Shown here: one piece after another, positions 39,790 through 51,300 of the stretch
Layout of the letters: each line of letters opens with the position of its first letter
Numbering within the stretch: the first letter of the stretch is position 1
Assembly (NCBI RefSeq): GCF_008831285.2
Contig: NC_045146.1
Location: 23,639,703-23,703,702 of the forward strand
Direction: 5' to 3'
DNA length: 64,000 nucleotides
Source of the DNA: Nymphaea colorata
Taxonomy: Eukaryota > Streptophyta > Magnoliopsida > Nymphaeales > Nymphaeaceae
The notes under the pieces: model-generated
The model's database searches: none
Told to the model about the DNA's origin: nothing
What the model saw: the letters and a program-made list of their open reading frames with translations, nothing else
Translations under genes and position numbers: made by a program

Positions 39790-41732
39790 ACCGGCGGCGG
39801 CTGAGCTCGGATGCCTGGCTGCTTTGAATGGCACATCTTCCCGAGTCTTTTGAGAGTGATAGCTATGACTGTGAAGGCAAAGGGAGCAATTCAGAATGTT
39901 TGACGCTTCCACTAATTTGAAGCGACGAGCAGAGTTCTACAAATTGATAATGACGTCGAACCGACAGCTGCGCGGCCGTCGAAGAAAATTTGTCCGATTT
40001 GCTTCTCGACGTGTAGCCATCTGAATTTTTTTCTCTATAGACTTTCACAGCACTTGTACATATATATCAGTTCTCGATGAACCTGTAAATAGTTGTTTCA
40101 GAAGTTCTTAGTCTTTGGCAATTTTTTTTTTACTCTTACAGAGTTTCACTTACATTGCATGTAACCGTCGAAACTTTGAAAGTGGATAATATGGCCAAAT
40201 TTGTGAATCAGTTCTACTGCTGGTTTTGGAGTCATTCGTAAAGCCCAATTAATAGCAGAAGAATGCGGTTTCTGCTAGAAGGGTACTTCATTGACAAAAA
40301 ATGCAAGCACTAGGTAGACTTTTTATTAGGGACGCCATGTTTCGGTGTCTATTGGCAATCTCCAACAAGTTTCTCCTCTTTCGATGCAGCAATTATTGGC
40401 AAGTTGGGATCGAGCAGTATGACAGCCAGCCTCGAGGTCTTTCTAAAGATCCATCGCCAGGTCCGCCTTCACTTACCTCATTCAAAATTTTCATTAGTAC
40501 TTGGAAAAAAGAAGAAGAAACAACTAATTATTAGCCGTGCAAAAAAAAAGTTTTTAATTGAAGAATACCATGCACGATATACAAAGAGAATATTTAAACA
40601 CGTCGCCCCATCTTCAAACATCAACCTGCCATTTTAATACAACAAATAAATAAGTAAATAATTGTAAAAAATCTATGCAAAAATATGTAAAATTTTTATT
40701 GTTGGCATGGAAAACTGTCCTCGCCAGCCTATACGTAGTAGCTCAGCTATTATGGCCACACGTACGTTCTTGATGCAGCCGGTGAGAATGACATCTATCT
40801 AGCTCCAAAAGTCACAAAACATGAGGGAATTGTGCGTTCACTTGTTTGGTGATCGTTTATAAATATTTTTTCAGCTGTAACCTCGAATATCATAGAGCCA
40901 TTCAGTTTTCCTGGTAAAATTTTCCTATTATTAGGATTAATTGTTTGATAATGTTACAGCGGCACCTTTAGTGTTTGTGAGGAGAGCCAGCGCCGAGCTA
41001 TCTTTATGGAATCAACGTAACAGGTGACGGGGGCACCGCATGGAGTATTAAGCTCGATATCGACTGCAACTTTATAGCGATCGAAGCAGATCATGCTCTT
41101 GCTGGCTGCTGGACAGTGATGGAAGGATTGAGTTTGTATAATTTACATACACATAGTCGTCGTGCATGAGATCTAACGATCGGCCAACCTCACCCTCTCT
41201 TAGTTAAGAATCAGGACAACCAATCACTTAAATAACCATTTTATAAGTCTTTGAAGATCTCTTATAATTTTCAATATGTGATTGAACGCTTGGAGCACTA
41301 CAATCTAAACCCTCAAGACATACACGTCCGTGCATATGGAATCCTAGGTCCGAGTGTTGAACCTACCCACTGAAGGACTAGGTTTGACGGATCCCAATAT
41401 ACCGCTTAACAGTTTTTGGTTTCAATCCTAAAAATTAGGAACTAAGACAATCAATCACCTAATTAACCTGTTATAAGTCATCCAACTAAAGTTTTGGGAT
41501 GTTATAATTAAAAGTTGAGTGAAAACTGGTAGTCTTATCATTTTATTTTTTTAGCCTCTAAGACAAGGATGACGACTGTTTTCAAATGACCACTCTCTTT
41601 TTTTTTTTTTCAAAAGTCATGAACTAAAAATCGGAACCGCGACAAGTTTGTCGCTCCATGGTAATGAAACGTCCACACACAGCACATGCTAATATGGTCA
41701 CATGGCAAGTCCTCTCTTTATTAGATACATTG

Positions 41733-41806
41733 ATTATTTCTTTCATACCATATTAAAGGAGTAGTATTAATTATTTCTTTCATACCATATTAAAGGAGTA
41801 GTATTA
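41733..41806. repeat. Perfect 37-bp tandem duplication
   Basis: Two identical 37-bp units lie head to tail at 41733-41769 and 41770-41806. Perfect identity points to a recent event. Confidence 0.95.
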
Positions 41807-42066
41807 TCAATTTAATATATAGTGTTTTTCTCACTGCTTTTATTGACATGTTGCCCATTCTTTTATACAAATGCGAAAAGGGCACATCCTTCATTACCTC
41901 TGGAGTTTTTCAAATGGTGGAACTTCATAATTTTATTAATGAAACTGATAAACTCCTAGGATACAAAATGAAAGCATATGAAATATGTTAAAAAGGGGCC
42001 ATGTGTGGTCACTTGGTCAATAATGTCTCTAGACTACTAGTACCAAGAAAGAAGACTGGCTGGACT

Positions 42067-42765
42067 TCACCATATTAATAGAAAAAGGATGGAAACATCC
42101 CTGAAGTTTCTCGCCATACTGGGCTTTTTGTCTTCCTCAAACGACTCAAGGAGGGAGGCAATTAAGATGCACGAGGGTTTCGTGTGAGTTTCATTTTGTT
42201 CTCGTGCCCGTTGAAAATAAGCATCACAACTAAATGCTTGATCAATCAGGACAAAAGATTGTGCTAAACTGGGTTCAAGCATAATGTCAAAAAATGATAA
42301 TCTTTTGCAGCTTTGCTCGACTCCTAAGTCAGTCAACTTCCAGAAGTCGTTCTTTGGATCCGTTAGCGCAGTTTCCTCGTCTACTTCGGCACATTCTTTG
42401 TTCATTTTCATATTAACACACTCCCAAGTGAGTATTGATACAAATGCAAACGGTAAAAAAAAAGAAAAAACAACACTTTGGGGAGTAGTTCGGGTGAAAA
42501 AAAGTCCCACCAACGTTATCGAAGCGGGACTTTTCGCTCCGAATTCGACTCCTAAAAGGGATGTGTGTCGCACTTTAGATGCCCAATCAAACACGGGAGA
42601 GGTTATCGCGTAATGGCATTTTAGGTATTTGTGAAAAAGAAATAAAACATTTTGCAAAAAAAAAAAAAGAAAATTCTTTGCTTTCATTTTTCCTCCATTT
42701 CTTACGATAGACCCGTCCTTATAACCTGCTTCATTCGTGTAGTTTTTGCCAAATTTCCAGTCCAC
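42067..42765 (-). other. Unassigned 232-codon open frame
   Basis: This is an unusually long open frame for AT-rich intergenic DNA, with no motif I recognise. A 109-codon frame on the opposite strand (42284-42613) overlaps it. A Phe-rich stretch comes from A-rich DNA on the other strand. No splice context, promoter or domain supports expression. It may be part of an old transposon or chance. Confidence 0.15.
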
Positions 42766-44510
42766 TTCAATTCAAGTCAGGGTCGAGGGTTCATACCAGT
42801 CGAACAAAAATTTCTTTTAAATATGTTGATTTCACATCAGACCTTGGACTCGAGTGCCTCTCAGTCAAGAGCCGAATTAGAGATTTTTGGTCAACTATAG
42901 TTTCAGGGTCGAAATATAATTTTTTAAATATTTTATATAAATTAAACAAAATTTTTAAAATTTATAAGTAAAATTTTTTGTTTTTATTTGTTACATATAA
43001 AGGAGGCCGATGGCCCTTGCCAGCGAAAAAGATTTCTAGCTCCAAGTGGAAGTGGAGTACTTAAAAGACTAAAGTCAATATATCGTCTCTTTCCTACGCG
43101 CCTTTTGGTGTAGTTAGTATATAAAGCCCCTACCTAATTTCAACTTGCCGATAAAAAGTGGGATTTACATTTTCAAAGTATGGAGCTTGAGAAATATATC
43201 GTGAAAGTTCGGATTCACAGCATAGGCGTTTCTCTAACTTCTAAAAAGAAACCGATGGCTTTGTAGATGTTCAATTCTACTTTTGTAAGCTCATCCTTTT
43301 TCTTATCGTGATTCATTTTTTCTTAAGTGTGCTTTAGGGCTTTAATGACGCAAGTACAAGGCAGCGGTGGCGGCGGCAGCGGCGAATTTGGTTTATAAAT
43401 AAAAAAACGTTTTGTTCGTGGTGATATAAAGCAAAAACAGGACGAGAAATATCGACTCGGCTCATGGTGAACTTGGCTCAACTTGACTCACGAAATTGGT
43501 TACCATTGATCGTCAACTAAGTTAAAGCGAGTAGATCACAGTTCATTTGCATGTTCAAGTCCCTTGGTGCCGCTAATTAGGCGAATAGCTGGTGAAAAGC
43601 TAGTTGTTTCATGACCAAGTCAACAAGCCAACTCGATAACCCATTAACATCAACCTGGTCATCTGTTGGTTTGAGTCCAAGTCACGAATTTGCCAACTAT
43701 GGTATTTGGGTGAGTGGCGAATTTTTTTCGCCCAAATATGGTTTTCTCGAATTATGAATGAAAATAAAACAACTAGCATAAGTTTGTAACAAGCAATGGG
43801 GTATAGGCCAGCATTTAAAATAGGGCCTTGATCGGCCTCATAACTTATTAATCTAAAAGAAATTTGAAATTAATTAAAACTACATGCCAACTCCTCCGAA
43901 GCAAAAAGGGTAGAGAAAAACATAAGGAAGAAACGTTCTTCAAAGATAATTAAGATTATCATAACATTTTAAATATTAAGATAGCAAAATAAATTTTGTT
44001 GTTCATTACGAAAGTAGGAATTTTAACTGACACCTTGTCAAACACATGTACGATAGTCACCTTGTCAAACAACGGCCAATTGACCATTTCAACAAGCCCC
44101 TGAGACAATAAATCCAGGGTCCAATCGTCCATAAAATCAAACCTCCAAAAGGACAAAAGGCCATACAAGGCGGACTTGGAGTCACGAGTAACGACACCGC
44201 AGACGGAACCCATGCGACAATATGGAAATTCAGAGAAAAGTGGAGACCAATTTCACTCTAGTCTACGGACTTGATTCCTTATAAGTATGTAAGTTGGCAC
44301 CTTGACTCATTCCAATCAAACAGGTGTAATGTGAACGCACCATATAATTTTTAGGTCATCACAATATATTATGATTCTGAATTTTTGAAAATGAAACTTT
44401 TGACGGGATGCCATGTATTTCCACCAAGATTTCCACAAGGAAAGCAGAAAATAATTCCTTAAAGGGGTCGTTTGACTCATTGAAAATTTAAAACATGAAA
44501 GAAAGCTTCC

Positions 44511-44592
44511 AAAAACTTGTTTCAGGAATCGAGGAAATGGAAACAAATTCTAAAAACTTATTTCATGAATCGAGAAAATGGAAACAAATTCT
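44511..44592. repeat. Imperfect 41-bp tandem duplication
   Basis: Units at 44511-44551 and 44552-44592 differ at three positions. Confidence 0.9.
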
Positions 44593-45171
44593 AGATTTTC
44601 AAAGACAAATTTTTTAAAATTTGAATTTTATTTCCATTGCTACCCACCAATTTTTCTACCTTTTTTCGAATTGAAGACGATTTAAATCGACTTTAAAACC
44701 AAAGCTCGTATTGACCTTGGATCGGAGCCGGTACAATACACGTCAGCCGATACAACCCGATACGAAGGCGTATTTATGGCACTGGTTAGTGGTAGAACAA
44801 GCAACAATATAATATGCCCGGATCCACAGTGATCTGATATAAAACTTATCTTAGAATACGAATCGGACCTTAAATCCATGGTTTGAGGACGAGCGTGATC
44901 CAAGTTATTCTTGGAGATAATTTTCCACGTTAGTGAAAGTTGGAGAAAATTGTCCTTGCATTGCATGGGGGAAGGTTCGAGAGATTGATCTTGTGCCAAA
45001 CAATAATATGCCTGACAACCGGCGATGGCCCACAAGGACCTAATGTCCGATACACGCTGTCCGGGATGGGTCTCAAAATTTTGGGGCAACGACCCCAAAT
45101 ACAAGGACAAACGAGAAAAACTAAATAAAAGCCGTCTGCAGAGAAACAAGCAAACAAAAAACACCGTCTAA

Positions 45172-45195
45172 TATATATATATATATATATATATA
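45172..45195. repeat. Short AT microsatellite
   Basis: About 12 TA units in non-coding DNA. Confidence 0.8.
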
Positions 45196-47010
45196 TTCAA
45201 ATATACGAGGTTCCTGATAGCTAAAAACCAAAAATCTGTGGCTTGCTGAAAGCTGCACAAAAAACTATAATCTTTTAACGACATATTTTAATTTGAACTC
45301 CCCTGTTTAGTTAGATTATCATTTTATGTTTCATAAATATGCATAATGAATATATTATTTGTTATGTGAGTGTCTACGCAGTGGTGGACATACAGCTGCG
45401 GTTGCGGTTGGTTCCTCACACCAGCCCCATAAAAGTTCATTATTTTTGTATTGAAACATTCTGTTTTTTGCTCGTTTGTATACAGTGGATGCCCCCGAAG
45501 ATATCTGCGTTATTGAATTAGAGCCCCTCAACCTAAATTTCCTTGATCAAGTTATTTAAAATTGCTCTGCACTCACTGTCGACACTTTAATTTGCTTCTA
45601 TTTTCTCATGGTGTTTGGAATTACAATGACTTCATTTGAAGAACTGTGAATTTAGAAGGTATTCATGAGCTAATCTTCTTCAGTTATGCGGTTGATTCAT
45701 CTGGTGATGAATTTACTTTGCATAAGCAACCATTTTAGTTTCATGTCAGCTTAACCAAAAACAATACAAAGAGGTACCATCGCTTCACTTCCCGCACTGT
45801 TTGTAAAACACAAATTGAAGAGATAAAAGATTATATATGTTTTCTTATTCTACAATATCGACGGGATATGATCAGGGCTTTTTAAATTCGTTAATATCAG
45901 TGTAAACGTATTTCGAGTTAAAAAGCAAAAATCGGCTGTCTTGTTTATACACGACTTACATAAACTAGTAAACAACTAGTACACGTTTGAAAGGTTCGCT
46001 AACAAACTGTAAAATATGGGAAAATGAAAAACCAGATTTGAGCAAGCAAACGTCAATCTTAAGCTTTTAAACCAGACAGGAGACGCATGGGAAAATCTAT
46101 GACAGTTTTCAATCATATTGCCATTGTATAGATGTAACTACCATCCAATCGATCCTGCTCATTTAGCTGGTTTCTTTGTCATGTCACAAATTTAATCATG
46201 CTTAGTATATGATGAAACTCAAACTTCTATGGTTCTGGAAATATTCTGTTGTTCGTGATTCTTGAAGATGAAAATCTTGACTTTGAAACGTCGAACTACA
46301 CGTTGAACTTAAAATAATCAGTAAGTGATCCAGTTGTTACTTTCCTTTCTTGAGGTTAGATTACGCAGACAAATCGTAATATATACATAACAATTCTGCT
46401 GGTACACTGTTGCATTTAATGCTGATCCAGGTCCCAGTCTTGCTGGTTCCTGCGAATCTGGTGTAGACAGGGGACAACTAGTAGTGTTCAAAGCTCTTGA
46501 ATCTGGTAAAAGAACAGAGCCAACGGGCCCGAGTCTTGTTCTTTGCTTGACGCACGACCAATTTAAGAAGCAGGAGAACCATTTAAGAATCCAAACAATG
46601 TCGTAGTCAGAGTCAGTAATGCCAAAGGACATGACGAACTTCACCAGAAACTTCAATTGACTTGTTCAAAGACTTGCAGAGAGCGAGAGACAGAATAGGG
46701 ACTGATGGATTTCCTAGTAAGTCTTCTTGACCCACAAGATATGCGCGTGAGGACTCTTTGGATGCAAATTTACATTCACCATTGAAACGTGATTGGCTTG
46801 GCTGGAGAAGAAGGGTCCCAGAAAATAGCGCGTGGGACCTTCAGTCTTGTTCTCATTTTCTACCTCTCAAGTGACTTTCCATGAGCAGTCGATTAGGTGA
46901 TGTTACAGTGCAAGCTCTCCCCTTCCAATTCCATTTAAATATCAGATGGTATCAGCAACCTCAGCACTCGGCAACCGATTATACCCACATCTCCCCACCT
47001 CCTCCTCAAC

Positions 47011-48368
47011 ATGGACAGAACCCTGAGACAAGATATTGATCTCCCTGGCTTTAGGTTCCACCCCACTGAAGAAGAACTGCTGGGATACTACCTCAAGAAA
47101 ATGGCACTAGGGAAAGCTCTCCATTTTAATATAATTGGCACACTGGATTTGTATTCTTATGATCCTTGGGAGCTGCCAAGTACTTGACAAAGCAACCCCT
47201 GCTTCCTGCCTTCACTGTGTCATATAGTTTGTATGTTACAGTTAAAGTTTCTCCATGCTTCTGATTATGATGTTAACTTGGTTGACAGGGAAGGCGGAGA
47301 TGAGAGCAGAAAGAGAATGGTACTTCTTTGTTCCTAGAGATAGGAAGAACCAGAGTGGAAGGAAACCGAATAGAATTGCAAAGGGAGGCTTCTGGAAGGC
47401 AACTGGAACCGACCGGCTGATCAGAAGCGCCGCTGATCCAAGATGCATCATTGGGATAAAGAAGACCTTGGTGTACTACACAGGTAGAGCACCCAGGGGT
47501 GGCAAAACTGACTGGATCATGAATGAGTATAGGATGCCAGACAACTGTCAACAATGCAAGGTAATTCATCTCTTCTGCTTAACTACATGAACGCTCTGTA
47601 ATCAGCACGCCAATCTGCAGAGTAGGTTTCTGGTCGCTCATCATACTAAACATTCAATCGAGTCTAACAATTCTAGTGTGTCTGCTGCTATATGAGATAT
47701 CACCAAAGTCCAAGAACTGCAAAGCTTCTGCTATCAGCAGAATTATTGGAGTTACACTTACTATCTGAAGTTGGTTCGGGTTCACATGATGCATGCAACA
47801 TTTGCATAACATAGAGTTGTCACTGTTAAGCGTGTTACTGACCTTCTGCTTTGCTTATGAACAGAGGGACATAGTCTTGTGCAAGATATATCGGAAGGCG
47901 ACATCAATTAAGGTGTTAGAGCAACGAGCACTGGAAGGCAATTCCATGGAAGCGATTCAGGGGAGTCACTCGACAACTGAGACTGGCTCTTCCTCTGAGC
48001 AGGAGTTTTCGCCAAACGTCGACCCCAAGCCCGAGATCATAGAGGACGACCAGAGAGGAAACCACGAAGTTTCTTCTCAATTCGGCGGCCTGCAGTTTCA
48101 AGAAATCGCCAGCGAATTGGTAACAGGTACCGTTCAAATTCCAGTGGCCATGTCCAGGGAAAACTTGACTAAACTTCAGATGCCCAAGGCCAACACGGAC
48201 TGGTGGACTCAAGATTCTTCCATGGCGTACAGCCCTTGGATGGACAACTGGAATCCTGACACCATACTCATCGACCACCATATGATCTCACATTTTTCCC
48301 CTACCCTTCTCCATGATCCACAGCTTGTAAGAGACCTAGAGCAAAAGAACGCTCATTTGGGGAACTAA
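47011..48368 (+). CDS. NAC-domain transcription factor
   Basis: Three exons, 47011-47179, 47289-47560 and 47865-48368, join in phase to give 314 aa. The NAC domain (about residues 11-158) has all five subdomains: [18 protein letters not shown] (A), the DPWELP region (B), [10 protein letters not shown] with [16 protein letters not shown] (C), [18 protein letters not shown] (D) and [10 protein letters not shown] (E). The intron positions are the classic NAC ones. The C-terminal half is acidic, Ser/Gln-rich and ends with Trp-containing stretches ([15 protein letters not shown]), as in activation regions. No membrane helix is seen. Known: NAC proteins are plant-specific nuclear factors that bind CGT[GA]-core sites and control development, senescence or stress. 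The KATS-x-KVLEQRA tail after subdomain E suggests the NAC22/NAC94-like group, but I do not assign an orthologue. The start is the first ATG before subdomain A. Confidence 0.95.
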
Positions 48369-51300
48369 TCCCTGCTGCGTGACTCTTTAGAAAAATTCCC
48401 TTCCTTTTGTTCAAATTCTGTGTAGCGAAAAACTAGGGAGAACAAGCTTTTCGTTTTCTCGACTGCTGTAGCTGACGGTAAAGAGATTGTAATATTTTGT
48501 GGTTCTCGACGGTGGGGAAGTTTCAGTAGCTGTTGTTCTTCTCACTTTAACAGAGTCTCATTCTCTCACGACTTCTTCCTGCCTTGTTTTAGCCTTTCCC
48601 GTAAAGTTGAAACGGGAAGCAGTTTCCGTAGTCCTGTAATATATTTCTCTGAAAGAAATAGAAACTTCCTTCTGTGTGGGGTCAACCATTGGAAGAATCT
48701 GCAGTCCAGATAGTGACGAGGAGAAAAATTTCAGCGTTTCACATCTTATCTGTACCACCATCATTAAAGTAGACGCAATTTCACCTGCTTTCCGCCCTTT
48801 CTTAAGAACAATGTAACGGAGGCCTCGAGTGCTGCATCTAATTTGGCGACTTGGTTTGTCGCTTGGGATCAGACACCGACTTAAACCCAATGAAGTAATT
48901 TTTGTTGCAACCTTGGATGTATCGGTCGTCACCTCTTACATGTACCCCTCAGATCGGTTGCTGCGCAATTTCATAACTTTTACAATCAAAAGCATACCAA
49001 TGATTTGCTGTATCCGAGATCGTTATAAAGGATGTCAGACTAACAAGAGTTGCAGAACACAGCTGGATTGTTTTTAGGGACAGTTTCGCAGTCAGAACAA
49101 TTTCTAACAGTTAAACTGAATCTACCACAGAATTAGCTCAAAAAAGGGTCTATAAGATTCATGTAACACTGGTTAATAGTTATAAATTGTTTCCTTTGCC
49201 AAACGGACTAAGAGTTACTTGGCTTGGACATTTCAATTCCTACCATAAAGCCGTAGCATAGTTGGTTGGACTGGCTGATATGGAAATTGCACATATTCAC
49301 ATGGGTATTACTTCCCTGACCCTACATGATAGAGTGTGCTATCAAGTTGAAGGTACACGGTTCCACCGTGGAACGCAATGTAACCGTAGAGCACTCAACC
49401 CTGGATTCAAAAAGAAAGGAAGGACTGGACTACCTGATGAAAAATGCTTACGCTAAAAGTAGAAAAAAACAGTTTGTGAACATCAACTAGCCGATGAAAC
49501 ATCATGTGGAAGACAAAAAAGGTACCCTGAAAGGGCCATTCGTATTATCTACAATTTCGATGAACAGCATGAATAAAATTTATTTTCAAAGATTTGAAAG
49601 AAAAACATTATTATAAAAGGCCATATGGCTAAGATTGAATTATCATTCGGCAAAAATGGTGTAGCCGTGACACCGGCATTGACAACTTCAGCAAAATGAT
49701 ACAGCTCCGGCAACTCTGGCTTTGCCAATGGGAGATGGAACCGATACATTGTGATATTTTCTATTGGAATACAAAAAAGTAAAGCCTCCTAGATGAGAAC
49801 TCGTTCCGAGAGCAATTTAGTTCCCGAGACTGCCTTTTCTTGGGTCAGCGACGATCGATTTTCCAATCCCTTGACCGGCTCTGTTGCTATAAGCCAGGGG
49901 GGAGGATTTTGTTTTTTGGGAACTCAATTGCAAGGTTACTCAGTCAAACGACCACGGTCTGTTCATAAAAAAAACTGTGATTTAGTTGTATCAACCAAAC
50001 CCAAAAACCGTTTTTAGGAACCTTTTAAAAAACTTGGTTTTCACTAAGTTTTTACAAAACAGGGTTTTGAAGGGTGTCATCCAGAAGTTTTTGGACAAAA
50101 ATTTTGAATTTGCCTCAAAATTGCTATTGATTCATAGAACACTTGAATAAGTGTCCTGTGAATCTGCTCTAGTTTTCAAGTGAATTCATGGAAAACTTAC
50201 ATGCTGTTCCTAATTTCAAATGGCCTTGAAGGGATTTTCAGACTATATATATATATATGGCTGGACATCAAGACCGGCAGGTTTGTCCTGAGATTTTTCT
50301 GAAGCAGAATTAGGGGCATGATAACATGTTGTTGTGCAAAGATGGTGTCTTTCCTAAGACGGCTCCGATTCTCGATATGTTATCGAGCTGACTATTTTCT
50401 GTTGTATAAAGTAACATCACTGACGATGTAAATGTTTTACAAGGCAGTGTTGCCCTTGGGGACTCGACTGGAAAAATGTACTACTGCAGTGAAGTTATTT
50501 GGATTTGCTTCAATAATGTGGCGGCGGAAGTGATGATGCCACTGTGTTGTTCTGGAAGGGCGATCTTCCCCCTATGGATGGCATTCCATATGTTGTGGCT
50601 CTTATCGATCAGCGATGGTGGTTTCACTTCTGATTTAATCTCAATCTCCCTTCTCCTTCTGCATATTGGATGTAGAGAGGTTAAAGACAGGGCTTCAGTC
50701 CTTGAAGATTGGGATCCAGATATCCCCATATTATTCTGTAATTCTCGTTATCCATTCTTTTATACATGGTTGTGCAGGTTGTGTTCTTTTCTTGTACATA
50801 TGGTGTTGTTTTCTCATACATATCTGTGCATTGTTCTTTACTGAAAATATAGAACCGGCTCTTGGAACATTTGATTTATGGAATGACACTATAACTTTCC
50901 AACCCTTCATATGCATTGGCAGTGGAACCTTATTAAGCATTCAAATAAGGTGAATTACGAATTGGTTTCAGGTATTCCCATACTAAATCTTTCGCTAGAA
51001 GAAAATCACAACTTATTTCTGAAATACAACCGCGTTTTATCCGGTCTTGACTCAGTCAGTCGCCGGGAATTTTCTGCACCGACCACAAAAAAAACGACAG
51101 GTTGAGGGCCACCCATGTACAATAAATTAATTTGTGGGGTCGGAGAATTTATGCTAGAATTGAAAGCTGAATCAGATGGGTCAGGCTGTCATTTTCAGTG
51201 AATTGAGCGATTCAGCTAAATTGATTAGGATCCACAAAAAGTAGAACCATAAGAATAATTTACAAATGGGCACTCATGTTTTGTGCCTATAACAGATCAA

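Noticed and set aside
43090-43220. Possible SINE with an A-box-like GGTGTAGTTAG and a B-box-like AGTTCGGATTC
   Set aside because: The two motifs are about 105 bases apart, too far for a tRNA-derived head, and no TSD is seen.
49250-49330. tRNA-like head containing TAGCATAGTTGGTTGGACTGG-like words, possible third SINE
   Set aside because: An A-box-like motif is present, but no B-box at the right spacing and no flanking duplication could be found.
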